A stretch of DNA of 64,000 bases from Leptolyngbya sp. SIOISBB (GCA_010671905.1 JAAHII010000001.1:7402026-7466025); one strand, 5' to 3'. Positions 11,212 through 22,511 are shown, counted from the first letter of the stretch. The notes: a model not told the origin generated them from the sequence alone. Program-made: numbers and translations.

Positions 11212-11319
11212 TATAGCAGAATGCGGAATGCGGAGGTCGGAATGCGGAATTGAAATGCTTGCCAGAAAGTGGTTTCAACCATCCAGGGCAACCTGATCAA
11301 ACTGCGGCTTGTTATACCT
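11212..11319 (+). repeat. Dispersed MITE-like repeat, copy B
   Basis: tatagcagaatgcggaatgcggaggtcggaatgcggaattgaaatgcttgccagaaagtggtttcaaccatccagggcaacctgatcaaactgcggcttgttatacc. Confidence 0.65.
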
Positions 11320-11457
11320 AGTTACAAGGATCCATCAGCCTGATTTTTCGTGGAACGATAGCCTTTGCCACGCCGGTTATCGACCCAGTAAAGTTTGTGG
11401 GTGGCTGAGATGTGTGAGTCGTTAGGCTGACAGCCAAAGCTAGTCAGACCAAAACTG

Positions 11458-12042
11458 CTAAGCCAATAGCTTCAAACAAACGACCAATACCAAGACGGCC
11501 AAAACTGATGACAGCAAAGTGATGCGATTTCTCAAAGCGAGGATTTCTTGGGCTTGTTTCTCGATAATTGGAGAAATCGACGACGACTCATTTTCCATTA
11601 GCGCTGGTTTAGCAGGAGGCAATTCTGGCGAGGGTAAGACCTCAATGGGAGGCACCTCATCTTCCACCGCCTCTATCCGGAGAGAGGGGTCGCCAAAGCG
11701 CACCTGACGATAGAGCCAATTGGTGATGAGTTCTGGACAATTGCGCTTAAACCAGCGCCAGGCAAAAAGTTGAAAGACTGGTTTGCTGAAGGCGGCAATG
11801 CCTTTAAGGGGGCCTCGCAAAGCCTTGACCCTGACCTTCTTGTTGATGAGGTTGACTGAACCGACCTCGTACAAGCTATCCAAAATCGCCCTGACGGTGG
11901 CCTTTTCTCGTTCAGCCAAATTTGTCAGCAGCAGGTGGGTGTCCTGCATCAACTGCCGTTCTTTCTGAGAGTCTTCTGAGTTGAGTGATCGCCGTTGGGT
12001 TTCCCCATCTTTTAAAGATGGTTTACCTTGGGAATCCTGCAT
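11458..12042 (-). CDS. Hypothetical protein with C-terminal TM
   Basis: Long ORF in plausible context; C-terminal LSSVLAVLVLVVCLKLL. Confidence 0.5.
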   Translation of the reverse strand: MQDSQGKPSLKDGETQRRSLNSEDSQKERQLMQDTHLLLTNLAEREKATVRAILDSLYEVGSVNLINKKVRVKALRGPLKGIAAFSKPVFQLFAWRWFKRNCPELITNWLYRQVRFGDPSLRIEAVEDEVPPIEVLPSPELPPAKPALMENESSSISPIIEKQAQEILALRNRITLLSSVLAVLVLVVCLKLLA

Positions 12043-12595
12043 TTGAAATTACATCAAAGGGCTCATATCACCTCGGGTTGTCGTCTCGGCGTCGACAACC
12101 AACAAGTTGTCCCATTTTAAGGGAATTTAGTCGGAACTTATGCTGGTGTATCCTCTATCCGTTGAGACTGGAAGATGTTTAATTTAATCTCCCGAAGTTT
12201 TGAGCGATCGGGCCATCGCTGGATTCAATTGCATTAACCTGAATCAGGATTACTTGAATTGATGCCAATCGCTGAAATCCTAGGGCGCGTCATCAATTAA
12301 TCCCAGAAACCTTTAGGAATCAGCATTATCGCGCTCGCATTCATTCTATAGGCTAGGGGCTGTCGTTCCTTTGCTGAAAGGGTTTGGCCGCTAAATGATG
12401 ACAGACCCTAGCAAACGCTCTGAATTGACCGCAATTTAGCCAGGTTGCAATGGGTGCTTTGTAACGGTATTTGAAGCTAATGAAGTTGCTAGGCTGGCTA
12501 AGAACCTGGATTAAGTGTGAAAATCAATTAATTTGGCATAATCTGCGCCATTATTTCAACGTATCGTCAGATTCGACCTCAACAACCAGCCATCT

Positions 12596-12898
12596 ATGCA
12601 ACTGACGCCCCAAGAAAAAGACAAACTCTTAATTTTTACTGCGGCCCTGCTGGCAGAACGCCGAAAGGCGAAAGGTCTGAGACTCAACTATCCGGAAACC
12701 GTCGCTTATTTATCGGCGGCAATTTTAGAAGGGGCACGAGAAGGTCGTACGGTGGCCGACCTCATGCACTATGGCACAACGTTGCTGACGCCGGATGACG
12801 TCATGGAAGGGATTCCTGCCATGGTTGATGAGGTTCAGGTAGAAGCAACTTTTCCCGATGGGACGAAGCTCGTCACCGTTCATAATCCGATCGCTTAA
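12596..12898 (+). CDS. ureA: Urease subunit gamma
   Basis: [34 protein letters not shown]..., classical UreA over full length. Confidence 0.97.
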   Translation: MQLTPQEKDKLLIFTAALLAERRKAKGLRLNYPETVAYLSAAILEGAREGRTVADLMHYGTTLLTPDDVMEGIPAMVDEVQVEATFPDGTKLVTVHNPIA

Positions 12899-12988
12899 CC
12901 CTGAGTGGGGTCATGGATGGCAAACAATGCTATCCCCGCGATCGCTCCGCTTGCCCTCTCACTCCATTTGCCTAACTGGAGATAGCTG

Positions 12989-13294
12989 ATGATTCCTGGA
13001 GAACTATTCCCTGCTGAGGGTGATATTGAACTCAATGCGGGTCGTGAAACCGTGACGCTCAGTGTGGCCAATACGGGCGATCGCCCGGTTCAAGTAGGGT
13101 CACATTTTCACTTTTTTGAAGTCAACACCGCACTACAGTTCGATCGAGGACAGTCTAGAGGGATGCGTCTTGATATTCCTGCTGGCACGGCTGTCCGGTT
13201 TGAACCAGGCGACGAGCGAGAGGTCACACTGGTGCCCTTTGTGGGCAGTCGTCAAGTCTATGGGCTGAATGCGTTGATTAATGGTCCTCTCTAA
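12989..13294 (+). CDS. ureB: Urease subunit beta
   Basis: [46 protein letters not shown]..., classical UreB. Confidence 0.97.
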   Translation: MIPGELFPAEGDIELNAGRETVTLSVANTGDRPVQVGSHFHFFEVNTALQFDRGQSRGMRLDIPAGTAVRFEPGDEREVTLVPFVGSRQVYGLNALINGPL

Positions 13295-13478
13295 CGGATT
13301 GGCTAAGAGGTTGGCGATCGCTTTTTTACAGCTCGTTTGCGGGGCTGAGTTGCAGGGCTTAGGTGCTAGATTTGAGGGTTTGGGGTTTATCCCACAAATC
13401 TCACTGGACTTAGTCCGTTTCAGATCGTGGGAAATCCGGCTCAGCCAGGATTCATCTTTGATTTCTGGACTTTGCGGT

Positions 13479-14534
13479 TTAACGAATGGCGACAAACCCG
13501 GCTTCGCTCAAGAGTTGTTGTCCTTGCTGGGTGAGCAGTAAGTTGGCGTAAGCCTCCCCAGCTTGCTGATCCTGACTGTTGTCTTCCCGGATGACCACAA
13601 ACAGCCGCCGGGTCAGCGGGTAAGTGCCGCTACGGAGGGCCTCGCTGTTGATCTGGTTACGTTGAGCGGGACAACTTTCAGGCGGTATGTAGGGTTCGGC
13701 GTAGGGCGAGACGAGTTGGCCAGGCTGGCGACCGATCGCAATCGGCTTCACCGTACACTGACCGACCACCTCAGGCGCTGAAGCGTAGTAAATTGCCCCA
13801 GGGGTCGTATCTACCAGCCGTAGTGCCTCGGTCGTCGTGCTCGCGATGGTGACTCGACTCGATAAGCCAGCCCCGCCTAAAACCGCATCGATGAAAAATT
13901 CTACCGTGCCACCATCCGTCGGGCGGGAAATTGGCACAATGGGCAGAGTTGGCCCACCGAGCTGACTCCAGTTAGTCAGGTTGCCCAGGTAAATGTCGCG
14001 CAATTGGGTCAAGGTAATGCCGTCAACTGGTAAGTCGGTGCCAACGGCGATCGCGAGTCCTTCTAGCGCCACGGGAATTTCTTTAAGGCTATACCCCTGC
14101 TGTTGAGCGGTTTGTTGCTCTTCGGAGTTGAGCGATCGCGACGATTGGGAAAACGACAGTTGATTGTTGAGCAGCATGGCAATCCCTGAACCAGAGCTGG
14201 ATGGGACCCCAACCGGATCGGTATACCGCAGCTGAAAAGCAGGAAAAGTCTGCTGCATAACTGGGTCGATCACCCCCCGTACGGGAGCCCAAGTCGTACT
14301 GCCGCCATAGCTAAAGAAGCCGGCAGGGACATCCTGGACGTTATTGAACTGGGCACCAGTGCTAGCGGGTAACGAGGTAGCAGGATTCGGACTCGCGGTT
14401 TGAGACGAATTGCCTCCCAAACCTGGCAAGCTCACGCCACTATCGCGGGTAAGCCACCAATAACCACCGCCCAATAAACCAGCGGTGATTAGCAAGGAGG
14501 CGACGAGGATGGGGGTTTCGTTTTTGTGGCTCAT
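13479..14534 (-). CDS. PstS-like phosphate ABC transporter substrate-binding protein
   Basis: N-terminal TM/signal, GSGIAMLLNNQLSFSQSSRSL, ISRPTDGGTVEFF, TPGAIYYAS. Confidence 0.75.
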   Translation of the reverse strand: MSHKNETPILVASLLITAGLLGGGYWWLTRDSGVSLPGLGGNSSQTASPNPATSLPASTGAQFNNVQDVPAGFFSYGGSTTWAPVRGVIDPVMQQTFPAFQLRYTDPVGVPSSSGSGIAMLLNNQLSFSQSSRSLNSEEQQTAQQQGYSLKEIPVALEGLAIAVGTDLPVDGITLTQLRDIYLGNLTNWSQLGGPTLPIVPISRPTDGGTVEFFIDAVLGGAGLSSRVTIASTTTEALRLVDTTPGAIYYASAPEVVGQCTVKPIAIGRQPGQLVSPYAEPYIPPESCPAQRNQINSEALRSGTYPLTRRLFVVIREDNSQDQQAGEAYANLLLTQQGQQLLSEAGFVAIR

Positions 14535-14615
14535 GGGATGACGGTCGAGGGTGGGTAAACCAGCTATCTAAAGCGTTGCGATTCAAACGTTAGTGAGCAA
14601 TCGATCGCAAGCTGG

Positions 14616-16235
14616 CTACATGAACGTGGATAGGAGGCGGTAGATCAAGCGAAAGAGGGTGCCGATCGCGACGGTGGCTAATCCGGCCATGATGGCCAGC
14701 ACGATGACGGTCACTCGGGGGGCGGCAGTGGCCGTCAAAATTGTTTGCAAAGGGGGAAACAGGAGGACAACGCCCAAGGTCACAGCCGCGATAATCACCA
14801 GATCAAACCGTTCAATCACGCGCCGCATTTGCAGCAAGATCAATACGGCCAATAGCAGGAGCCAAGCGCCGCTACCCAGCCAGGTGGTGCCCAGGAGGCT
14901 AGCCAAAGCGATCGCTAATAGTCCACCTTCCAAACCCGTAAAGGCGGCTCCGCCTAAAAATTCGAACAGCGAAAAGGATGACATCGCTGTTTGGGACGTC
15001 GCGCTTTGGCCTTTGGGCGACGGGCTCGCCAACGGTTGAGAGGAGGCGGGGACGGGTTTAGGACCAGCGGGCGGGGAGACGATGTTGGGTGAGGGGGGCG
15101 CCGATGGTGACGTCACTGGTGCCACTGGCATCGGCGGCGGTGGTTGCATCGTTGTTGAGGCAACCGATGCGGTACCGGTGCCTTGGGGTGACGTAGCGGC
15201 CGGAGCGGCGGCTCCCGTGCCTCCAGAAGCCGCTTGACGCAACGCTGCCAGCGCGTCTTGGGCGGATTCATAGCGCTGATTGGGAGAGGAGCGTAACATG
15301 CGATCCAGGATGTCGGCGATCGCTGGATTGATCTGAGCATGGGCTCGCCAGGCCCAAGAATTGTTGTAGGAATCGTACAGCTCTCCAGCCTCTTTGCCCG
15401 TTAGCAGCGTGATACAAGTCACTGCTAGGGCATACAAGTCGGTCGAAGGATACACAGCACCACCCGCCATTTGCTCTGGCGGCGCAAACCCAATCGAGTA
15501 AATACCGGTCGATTTGGCGCTCGGCGGTCCCTGAGCGGCAGTGACTTGTTTGACCGCCCCAAAATCCAGCAGAAACAGCCGACCATCGCGATGACGCATG
15601 ATGTTGGAGGGTTTGATATCGCGGTGAATCGTGCCGTTTTCGTGGACAAAACTTAACACTTTGAGCATCGACACGAGCACTTCGATCACGTCCGCAGCGC
15701 TCAATGCCCCACTGCGTGCTAGGACTTGCTCTAAGTCTTCTCCATCAATGAATTCTTGGACGAGGTAAAAATATTCTTCCTGTTTGCCCGGTTTGGGGCT
15801 CGGCACAATTAAGGGAAAGAAAGCATACAAATCGGGGATTTGGGGATGTTTGCGGCCAATTTCTTCCAGGACAGCAGCCTCTCGCTGGAATAGGCTTTGC
15901 GCTAACTGCAGTTGGTCGGCACTCAAGTCTCCAGAGGGTTGAAATAGCTTGACGACACAGGTGCGCAGATTAGGGGTGTAGCGATCGCGCGCCAAATAGG
16001 CGGCCCCAAAACCGCCCTGGCCCAAAAGCTTTTCAGGTAGGTAGCGACCGCTCAAAATCAAGGGCATGCCACAAGCGGTGCAAAACTTTTGTTGCACGGT
16101 GGTCAGGGTGCCCTGATTCTCAAGATCCGCAAAATGATTAGTGGGGCGCGGACAGGTCGGTCGAGTACAGACAATCTCCATAGGCGCTGAGGTAGGCTCG
16201 CAAGCTGCTGTCGAGTGTATAGGCTTATCCTTCAC
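14616..16235 (-). CDS. Serine/threonine protein kinase with N-terminal zinc-ribbon-like motif and C-terminal TMs
   Basis: GQGGFGAAYLARD, HRDIKPSNIMRHRDGRLFLLDFGAVKQ, PPEQM; CTRPTCPR...FCTACGMPL. Confidence 0.9.
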   Translation of the reverse strand: MKDKPIHSTAACEPTSAPMEIVCTRPTCPRPTNHFADLENQGTLTTVQQKFCTACGMPLILSGRYLPEKLLGQGGFGAAYLARDRYTPNLRTCVVKLFQPSGDLSADQLQLAQSLFQREAAVLEEIGRKHPQIPDLYAFFPLIVPSPKPGKQEEYFYLVQEFIDGEDLEQVLARSGALSAADVIEVLVSMLKVLSFVHENGTIHRDIKPSNIMRHRDGRLFLLDFGAVKQVTAAQGPPSAKSTGIYSIGFAPPEQMAGGAVYPSTDLYALAVTCITLLTGKEAGELYDSYNNSWAWRAHAQINPAIADILDRMLRSSPNQRYESAQDALAALRQAASGGTGAAAPAATSPQGTGTASVASTTMQPPPPMPVAPVTSPSAPPSPNIVSPPAGPKPVPASSQPLASPSPKGQSATSQTAMSSFSLFEFLGGAAFTGLEGGLLAIALASLLGTTWLGSGAWLLLLAVLILLQMRRVIERFDLVIIAAVTLGVVLLFPPLQTILTATAAPRVTVIVLAIMAGLATVAIGTLFRLIYRLLSTFM

Positions 16236-16257
16236 CCATACATTACAAGCCTATCCG

Positions 16258-17277
16258 CTACTCAACCGAAGCTTTTCCATTGATTTCTGGCAACGCGGGT
16301 AAGGCTGCCGCTTGACCATTCTGCTCAGCCGGGCCAGGCGACAGTTCAAGCGACCGATTGGTAAACTGCGGCAAAATTTCTTCGGTAAAGGCTTCTGCCG
16401 CTTTCGACCGGTAGCGATTGGGGTTCACAATCACCGAGAGGGTGCGGTTAACCACCACGCCCTCAACGCGGCCGCGATGCAGCATGCCCATTTGGAGTTC
16501 CTTTTCAATGGCCGAAATGGAGACAAAGGCGACGCCTAACCCTGACTGCACCGCATTTTTGATCGCTTCGATCGAGTTGAGCTCCATTTCGATATGCAAA
16601 TTGCCCGTCTCAATGCCGCAGCGGGTCAACACCTGATCAATCACCTTGCGAATCGTGGACTGAGAATCTAAGGCAATGAACTTGAGCTGGTATAAATCTT
16701 CCCGACGGATGATTTCAGCGTTGGCTAGGGGATGATAAACCGGCATGATCAGGGCCAGTTCATCTTCGGCGTAGGGAATGATTTCTAGCGATTCTTGTAG
16801 TTCACTCGGCACCTCTCCGCCAATAATGGCCAAATCAACCTGACCATTGGCCACACTCCAAGAAGTGCGCCGAGTGGAGTGAACATGCAATTGCACTGCG
16901 ACTTCTGGATAGCGTTCACGGAACAAGCCAATCATGCGCGGCAGCAGATAAGTCCCAGTGGTTTGGCTGGCGCCCACAATCAAAGTGCCACCCTGCAGGT
17001 TTTGTAAGTCTTCGATCGCTCGACAGGTTTCTTGACATAAACTCAAGATGCGATCGCCATATTCCAGCAGCAAATGTCCCGCCTCAGTTAACTGAGCCCG
17101 GCGACCGCCCCGGTCAAACAGAGGAACGCTGAGCTGACGTTCTAAATTTTGCACTTGCAGACTGACTGCTGGCTGGGAAACATAAAGGCTGTCGGCAGCC
17201 CGCTTAAAACTGCCTTCAGTTGCGATCGCTTTAAGAATGCGCAACTGATCCAAAGTAAACGGAAGATCAGAAGACAT
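16258..17277 (-). CDS. rbcR: LysR-family regulator RbcR/Ycf30-like
   Basis: [46 protein letters not shown]...[31 protein letters not shown]. Confidence 0.85.
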   Translation of the reverse strand: MSSDLPFTLDQLRILKAIATEGSFKRAADSLYVSQPAVSLQVQNLERQLSVPLFDRGGRRAQLTEAGHLLLEYGDRILSLCQETCRAIEDLQNLQGGTLIVGASQTTGTYLLPRMIGLFRERYPEVAVQLHVHSTRRTSWSVANGQVDLAIIGGEVPSELQESLEIIPYAEDELALIMPVYHPLANAEIIRREDLYQLKFIALDSQSTIRKVIDQVLTRCGIETGNLHIEMELNSIEAIKNAVQSGLGVAFVSISAIEKELQMGMLHRGRVEGVVVNRTLSVIVNPNRYRSKAAEAFTEEILPQFTNRSLELSPGPAEQNGQAAALPALPEINGKASVE

Positions 17278-17484
17278 AAAAACCTATCCAAAGAATCGAA
17301 TGAAACATAGAATTCAGCAACAAACGCATCAGCATTTCATCGAACTCACCCAGCAGCCCGACTAGACATTAATTCCTCAGATTAATCCTTGGTTGAGGAA
17401 AAAATTAGTGGGTGTCAACCTCCCTTAGATTACTCGTTTAGCGGATTTTCTCGATACCGCATCGCTAGAAAACTCAGTTTTTTT

Positions 17485-18330
17485 ATGGAACAGCAGTTGA
17501 TATTGAACTTTTTAAATTTGCCTGGGATCGTTGGTCTCGGGTTGATGGACGGTCACTCGCGACCCTATTTTTCGGGAATTGGTGAATCGTTAAACGTTCA
17601 GCAAAAAGAAGTGTTGACAGAGGGTATCCAGCAGGTCATTAGTACCACTCCACCCGGGTTTCAATCTTTTGACTTCAAATTTTCTCAACAAGACGTGCGG
17701 CTTTACCGACTCGACAACGACATGATCTTGCTGGTGGTGACTGACAAGCAGCTAGATCATGTCGTTTATGAAAACACTGTGGCGCAGCTCAAAGAAACCT
17801 TAGAAAGCGATCCCTTAAGTACAATTTCGACTTTTCGCTTTCTCGCGGGTAGCCAGCCACGGCCCCCGATAACTGAGTCGGCGACAGCGACAACTGAGGC
17901 TGCTGAGGAGCTGGCAAATCCTGAAGAGGTGGATCCTCAGGCTTCTGTCGAGGAGACCTCTAATCGTTTCTCCACCACGACTTGGGGCGATTACTTGACT
18001 GCCCTCAACACGCTCACTGATGCAACAGCCCAGTATTTGGGCAAAATTGTTGTAGCTAACACTTGGCGGACCACCCGTCCAGATGATGAGCAACTCAACA
18101 TGATTCAGCTTGACCGTAATGGGCATTTTAGTCTCAGTACTGAAACTAAAGTTGCGGTGGCGGCATTGATCGAGGCAGCAATCCATGCTGCCCTGCACCA
18201 GTGGGTCAGTACATTTGTGAAACGTTGCACCATGATTATTCGTGATTACGAAGCGATGGTGATCGAACAGCAACTCACCGCTGAACAAAGGGCGTTGTTG
18301 CAGGTTGGCCAGGCTTCGTCGGATGAATAA
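17485..18330 (+). CDS. Conserved cyanobacterial hypothetical protein (ORF open from 17389; ATG at 17485 preferred)
   Basis: MEQQLILNFLNLPGIVGLGLMDGHSRPYFSGIG... Confidence 0.6.
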   Translation: MEQQLILNFLNLPGIVGLGLMDGHSRPYFSGIGESLNVQQKEVLTEGIQQVISTTPPGFQSFDFKFSQQDVRLYRLDNDMILLVVTDKQLDHVVYENTVAQLKETLESDPLSTISTFRFLAGSQPRPPITESATATTEAAEELANPEEVDPQASVEETSNRFSTTTWGDYLTALNTLTDATAQYLGKIVVANTWRTTRPDDEQLNMIQLDRNGHFSLSTETKVAVAALIEAAIHAALHQWVSTFVKRCTMIIRDYEAMVIEQQLTAEQRALLQVGQASSDE

Positions 18331-18465
18331 TTTGGGTACCGTACTCTGGTTGATGCTGGCATGGCGATCTGACTAACAGTTACGCTGAAGTGCGATCGCT
18401 GCCCCCGTTGAATCCGTCTCAAGCTGAACAAACCGACCCCACTCCATAAAGAGAACAGACGACAA

Positions 18466-18951
18466 ATGGCCAAAACCGTACGGTTAGAACCTATCGCTCA
18501 GGAAAGTTCCGTTGAAACCAATGGCAACTTGCTTTCTGTACTGCTTAATAAAGATTTAGACGTCTTGAAAGAATGTGGTGGTCGGGGCATGTGTGCGACC
18601 TGCCATATTTATGTTAAAGAAGGAACTGACTCTTTGACCCCCATCAGCCGTCGTGAGCAGCGGACTTTAGAAGTTATCACGTCGTGTAAACCTGACTCTC
18701 GTTTAGCTTGTCAGGCTAGGGTGACCGGCGAAGGGGTGGTGGTTGAGTTACCCCCAGGGATGTATGTCAATTCCTTGCAGGATATTGAAGCCCTGGTTGG
18801 TCGTCGGGCTGAGACGAACTTGTTGCACCCCATCACTGGTGCGGTCCTTGTGGAAGAGGGCAAGCTCATTACCCGCTCCATGCTGCGGCAGCTAGCGGAT
18901 ACCGCCACCTTTAAGGTGGGCGAATATTACACGCAATCTTCTAAGGCCTAA
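18466..18951 (+). CDS. 2Fe-2S (adrenodoxin-type) ferredoxin
   Basis: ECGGRGMCATCHIYVKEGTDSL...C motif; 2Fe-2S cysteines. Confidence 0.85.
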   Translation: MAKTVRLEPIAQESSVETNGNLLSVLLNKDLDVLKECGGRGMCATCHIYVKEGTDSLTPISRREQRTLEVITSCKPDSRLACQARVTGEGVVVELPPGMYVNSLQDIEALVGRRAETNLLHPITGAVLVEEGKLITRSMLRQLADTATFKVGEYYTQSSKA

Positions 18952-19353
18952 AGGTGGTTACGGTCTAGCCCACTTTCCGCACTTTGAAGTGTCACACTCA
19001 GGTATTAACGCTGGGACCTTTGAATAACAAGACTTTTATGGCATGAAGTTCATTTGAACCACTAGAAAACAATTCTCAATAAGATCCTCCTGCTGAGATT
19101 TATTCTTGAATTAGTGTCTCTGAAAACCTCACTGCCTCGTTTAAATATCGAATGTGCCAGTTGTAAGTGCGGAATGTCGGGTCTAGTGGTATTTGCAGCA
19201 TTAAGTGGGATCGGTACGGGTGGGCGATCGCGATGGCCTGACTCAATTTTGGCTGCTGACAACACAGAGTACAGCTTGTTACCCCTAAGCGTGAGTTGAT
19301 CTGCTAAGGTTAAGTCCAAGATTTTATCTTTTGCAAGTAACCCTAGTCGCTGC

Positions 19354-20445
19354 ATGCTCGACCCTCTCACTCTCAACTCGCGTCAGCAGCAGGTGCTTTG
19401 GGCCACCGTGCGTCAGTATGTTTCTACGGCCGAACCCGTAGGTTCTAAGGCGCTCGTGCAAGAGTATGACCTCCGGGTCAGCCCAGCGACGGTGCGCCAC
19501 GCCATGGGAGTGTTAGAAAAGGCTGGATTACTCTTTCAGCCCCATACGTCAGCCGGACGCATTCCTTCTGATCATGGGTATCGACTGTACGTTGATAATT
19601 TAATTCACCCTGCTCAAGGAGTAGCGCAAAAAGTTGATACTCAACTCTCTGCGGCTTTGAAATGGGATGGTTGGAGCTTAGAAGCCCTGCTCAAAGGGGC
19701 GGCTCAAATTTTGTCGGCGGTTAGTGGTTATTTAACGCTGATTACCGTCCCGCAGAAGCGGGAAACCACGATTCGCCATGTGCAACTGGTACTGTTGAGC
19801 CCGACGCAACTGCTGGTGTCGCTGGTGCTAGATTCTCTGGAAACGCAGTCGATGGTGATTCAGCTGCCCCCTGCGACCGCTGACGATCCGCATCAACTGG
19901 AAGCGTTAGAGCGCGAAGCGAACATCCTTTCCAACTTTTTGGCCGCGCATTTGGTGGGGCACCCTCTGCACAAAATGGCAGATCTGAATTGGGGGGAGCT
20001 CAATCGAGAATTTCAGCGCTATGGTGACACGTTGACTGAGGCGATGACGCTGCTGGCTCAACGCAACCAAACGGCGTCAGAAACTACACAGTTTGTCATG
20101 AGTGGTCTCGGTGAGGTCTTGCGCCAACCGGAATTTTCGGAAGCGCAGCAGGTGCAGGCGATCGTCCAACTGTTGGAAGAGGAGCAGGCTCAGCTTTGGC
20201 CTCTAGTGTTCGAAACGGATGTAGAAGATGATTCGGGTCGTCGAGTGCGAGTCCTAATCGGCTCTGAGAATCCCCTGGAACCCATGCAAGGCTGTGCGTT
20301 GGTCTCATCCACCTATTGTCGAGATACGTTGCCGATTGGTAGCGTCAGCGTGTTAGGCCCGACTCGCATGATGTACGAAAATGCGATCGCTGCTGTTGAA
20401 GCCGCTGCCAGTTATCTGACCGACGCCTTTAACGCGGGTATCTGA
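19354..20445 (+). CDS. hrcA: Heat-inducible transcription repressor HrcA
   Basis: LTLNSRQQQVLWATVRQYVSTAEPVGSKALVQEYDLRVSPATVRHAMGVLEKAGLLFQPHTSAGRIPSDHGYRLYVD. Confidence 0.95.
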   Translation: MLDPLTLNSRQQQVLWATVRQYVSTAEPVGSKALVQEYDLRVSPATVRHAMGVLEKAGLLFQPHTSAGRIPSDHGYRLYVDNLIHPAQGVAQKVDTQLSAALKWDGWSLEALLKGAAQILSAVSGYLTLITVPQKRETTIRHVQLVLLSPTQLLVSLVLDSLETQSMVIQLPPATADDPHQLEALEREANILSNFLAAHLVGHPLHKMADLNWGELNREFQRYGDTLTEAMTLLAQRNQTASETTQFVMSGLGEVLRQPEFSEAQQVQAIVQLLEEEQAQLWPLVFETDVEDDSGRRVRVLIGSENPLEPMQGCALVSSTYCRDTLPIGSVSVLGPTRMMYENAIAAVEAAASYLTDAFNAGI

Positions 20446-20472
20446 CCCACCTCACCTTGAGACTTTTAAGTC

Positions 20473-20770
20473 ATGGCTAAAGCGCCCCCTGCCACGTTGA
20501 CATCCGTGTCCGTGGGCTTGCCCTTTGGCCTGGGTGCCGCCGCTTGGGAAGCAGACCCCAACGAGCAAAACGCCACCTGGGAACTGTACGTCGAGTTGGT
20601 GCCTCGCAGCCGCTGGATGCGGAACGAGGCACTGTCCGCGAAGCGCTGAATTCGCTTTACAGCCTGTTTGGCTTAACTCGCGAAATCTTACGGAAGGCTG
20701 GCCCCAATCCCATGAGTCGGTTTGGGAAATTGCGATCGCGGTGCTCAATCATTTGATTTTGTACAAATAG
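20473..20770 (+). pseudogene. Remnant of a conserved cyanobacterial small protein, broken in three frames
   Basis: Homologous-looking segments in successive frames: LPFGLGAAAWEADPNEQNATWELYVELV / SQPLDAERGTVREALNSLYSLFGLTREILRKAGP / EIAIAVLNHLI. Confidence 0.6.
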
Positions 20771-20850
20771 AATCAAAGACAGATTAAGTGCCAAGGGGCC
20801 ACACTAGGGTTAGTGGCCTTGCTCAGACAACCCCGCCCCTCAAGAATTTC

Positions 20851-21699
20851 ATGCCGTTACTGTTTCCATTAGATGCGGATGCGATCCTTCAACGCTTTAG
20901 ACCCTCTTTTGAGCCAGTCATTGAGTGTCATCAGTTTTCTCGCACAGTTCTAGATCCGGCCTCTATCACGGTCGTCAACTGGAATATTGCCAAAAATAAT
21001 CATCAAACTGAATGGCTAGCCGAGGCCGGAGCAATTGCGCAGCGCTATGATCCGGATCTTTTCTTCTTTCAAGAAGTCCGGATCGTGCCCCACGATCAAC
21101 CTCCGATCCCATTTGATGGACTGGGTTGGCACTTTGCGCCGAATTTATTCGATGCCCACAACCGTCATGCTTTTGGGGTGCTGACGGCGGCAAAAGTGAG
21201 ACATCTTGATTATCAACAGGTTCACACCCGGCATTATGAGCCGGTTTTTAACACGCCCAAAGTTGCTCTCATTACGGAATATCCGCTAGTTATATCTCGT
21301 CAAACCCTCTTAGCCATTAACGTTCATGGCCTCAACTTTGTTCGTACTCAGCAATTTCAAGCGCAACTGCATCAGCTTGAAGAGAGGGTGACTCACCATC
21401 CCGGACCCTTAATTTTATCCGGTGACTTTAATACCTGGAATCGACGACGGATGACGGTGCTGCAATCAGTGGTGCATCGTTTGGGGCTAACTCAGGTGAG
21501 TTTCCCTCGGGAGCAGCATCAACGGTTGAAGCGTTTCTTGTTTTCAGACCCCCTCGATCATATTTTCTATCGAGGACTGGAGGTGCGCTCTGGCAGTGCG
21601 CGAGTGCTCCACCAGTTAGAATCTTCCGATCATGTTCCAATGGTGGTGGAATTTCGTGCGCTTAAACATAGCCATCCGTCCAAAAGGCGGATGGGCTAA
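20851..21699 (+). CDS. Endonuclease/exonuclease/phosphatase family protein
   Basis: VVNWNIAKNN, FFQEVR, INVHGLNF, LSGDFNTW, SDHVPMVVEF. Confidence 0.85.
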   Translation: MPLLFPLDADAILQRFRPSFEPVIECHQFSRTVLDPASITVVNWNIAKNNHQTEWLAEAGAIAQRYDPDLFFFQEVRIVPHDQPPIPFDGLGWHFAPNLFDAHNRHAFGVLTAAKVRHLDYQQVHTRHYEPVFNTPKVALITEYPLVISRQTLLAINVHGLNFVRTQQFQAQLHQLEERVTHHPGPLILSGDFNTWNRRRMTVLQSVVHRLGLTQVSFPREQHQRLKRFLFSDPLDHIFYRGLEVRSGSARVLHQLESSDHVPMVVEFRALKHSHPSKRRMG

Positions 21700-22511
21700 A
21701 GTGGACGGGAGTTTGGGGCCCGACCAATGCCTGTCCCCCATCGTCTCGACCTTCGTCAGAAAGCGATCGCGGCCATCGAAGTGGGGCACTCCAAAGCGTC
21801 GGTCAAGTTGGCCACAAGAGAGCAATGAACGTTGCCGTCATTATTCTTCTTCGCAAGCACCAATGCTGACCCAAGTGCTGGAGCCGTCTTCCCAGTGTTC
21901 TTTTTTCCAGATGGGAGTCCAGTAGCGTGCTAGCTAAGTTGGCTCAGCCTTATGCGCTTTCAGTCTCTTTAGCTTATCAACAAGATCCTTCTTATGTCTT
22001 GCTCTGTAAGGGGTTGACAGTATCAAAAGCCTTCTAACGTCTATTCCTCCACTTTTTTATCTTTTTTGTCCAACCAAGTTGTTCAAGTTGTCCTGCAACT
22101 CTGAGATAGCCAGCACAATAGGTTCACAGCCCTGCCGAACATTTGAACAACCTCTCAGCAAGTTGTCCAGGTCAGGCTGACATCTTCAAAAGAACCGCTC
22201 TTTAGAAAGGGCCTGACGAATTTGCTCAGGAGATGCGGGTCGTTGCCGCTGCCTAATGCTGCGAACTAGGGCAGCTTTCATAAGAGAAGGCAGCCGAAAT
22301 TGCTGGATTGAGTCGTACGGAATTCATCTCAGCACTGACCCGATATCAAGTCTCCCCACGCCCATACACAGAGGTAGATATTGGGCGAAAGATGAACCAG
22401 GACGCTCTAGGGAAAATCCGCAGTCGTCCCAGAGTTAATTCAACAGAGTGTGGTCTGCGCGGCAGCACATTCATTCGTGAGAAGCGCGATCGCTGAGCGC
22501 GTCATTTCGCT

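Noticed and set aside
14659-15039. ORF opposite the Ser/Thr kinase (also 15471-15656, 16312-16636, 8232-8967, 6264-6582, 43149-44281, 13133-13495)
   Set aside because: Antisense shadows of strongly supported genes, with no family features.
21632-22496. ORFs 21632-21925, 22256-22438, 22308-22496
   Set aside because: No recognisable family, poor coding character; left unannotated.
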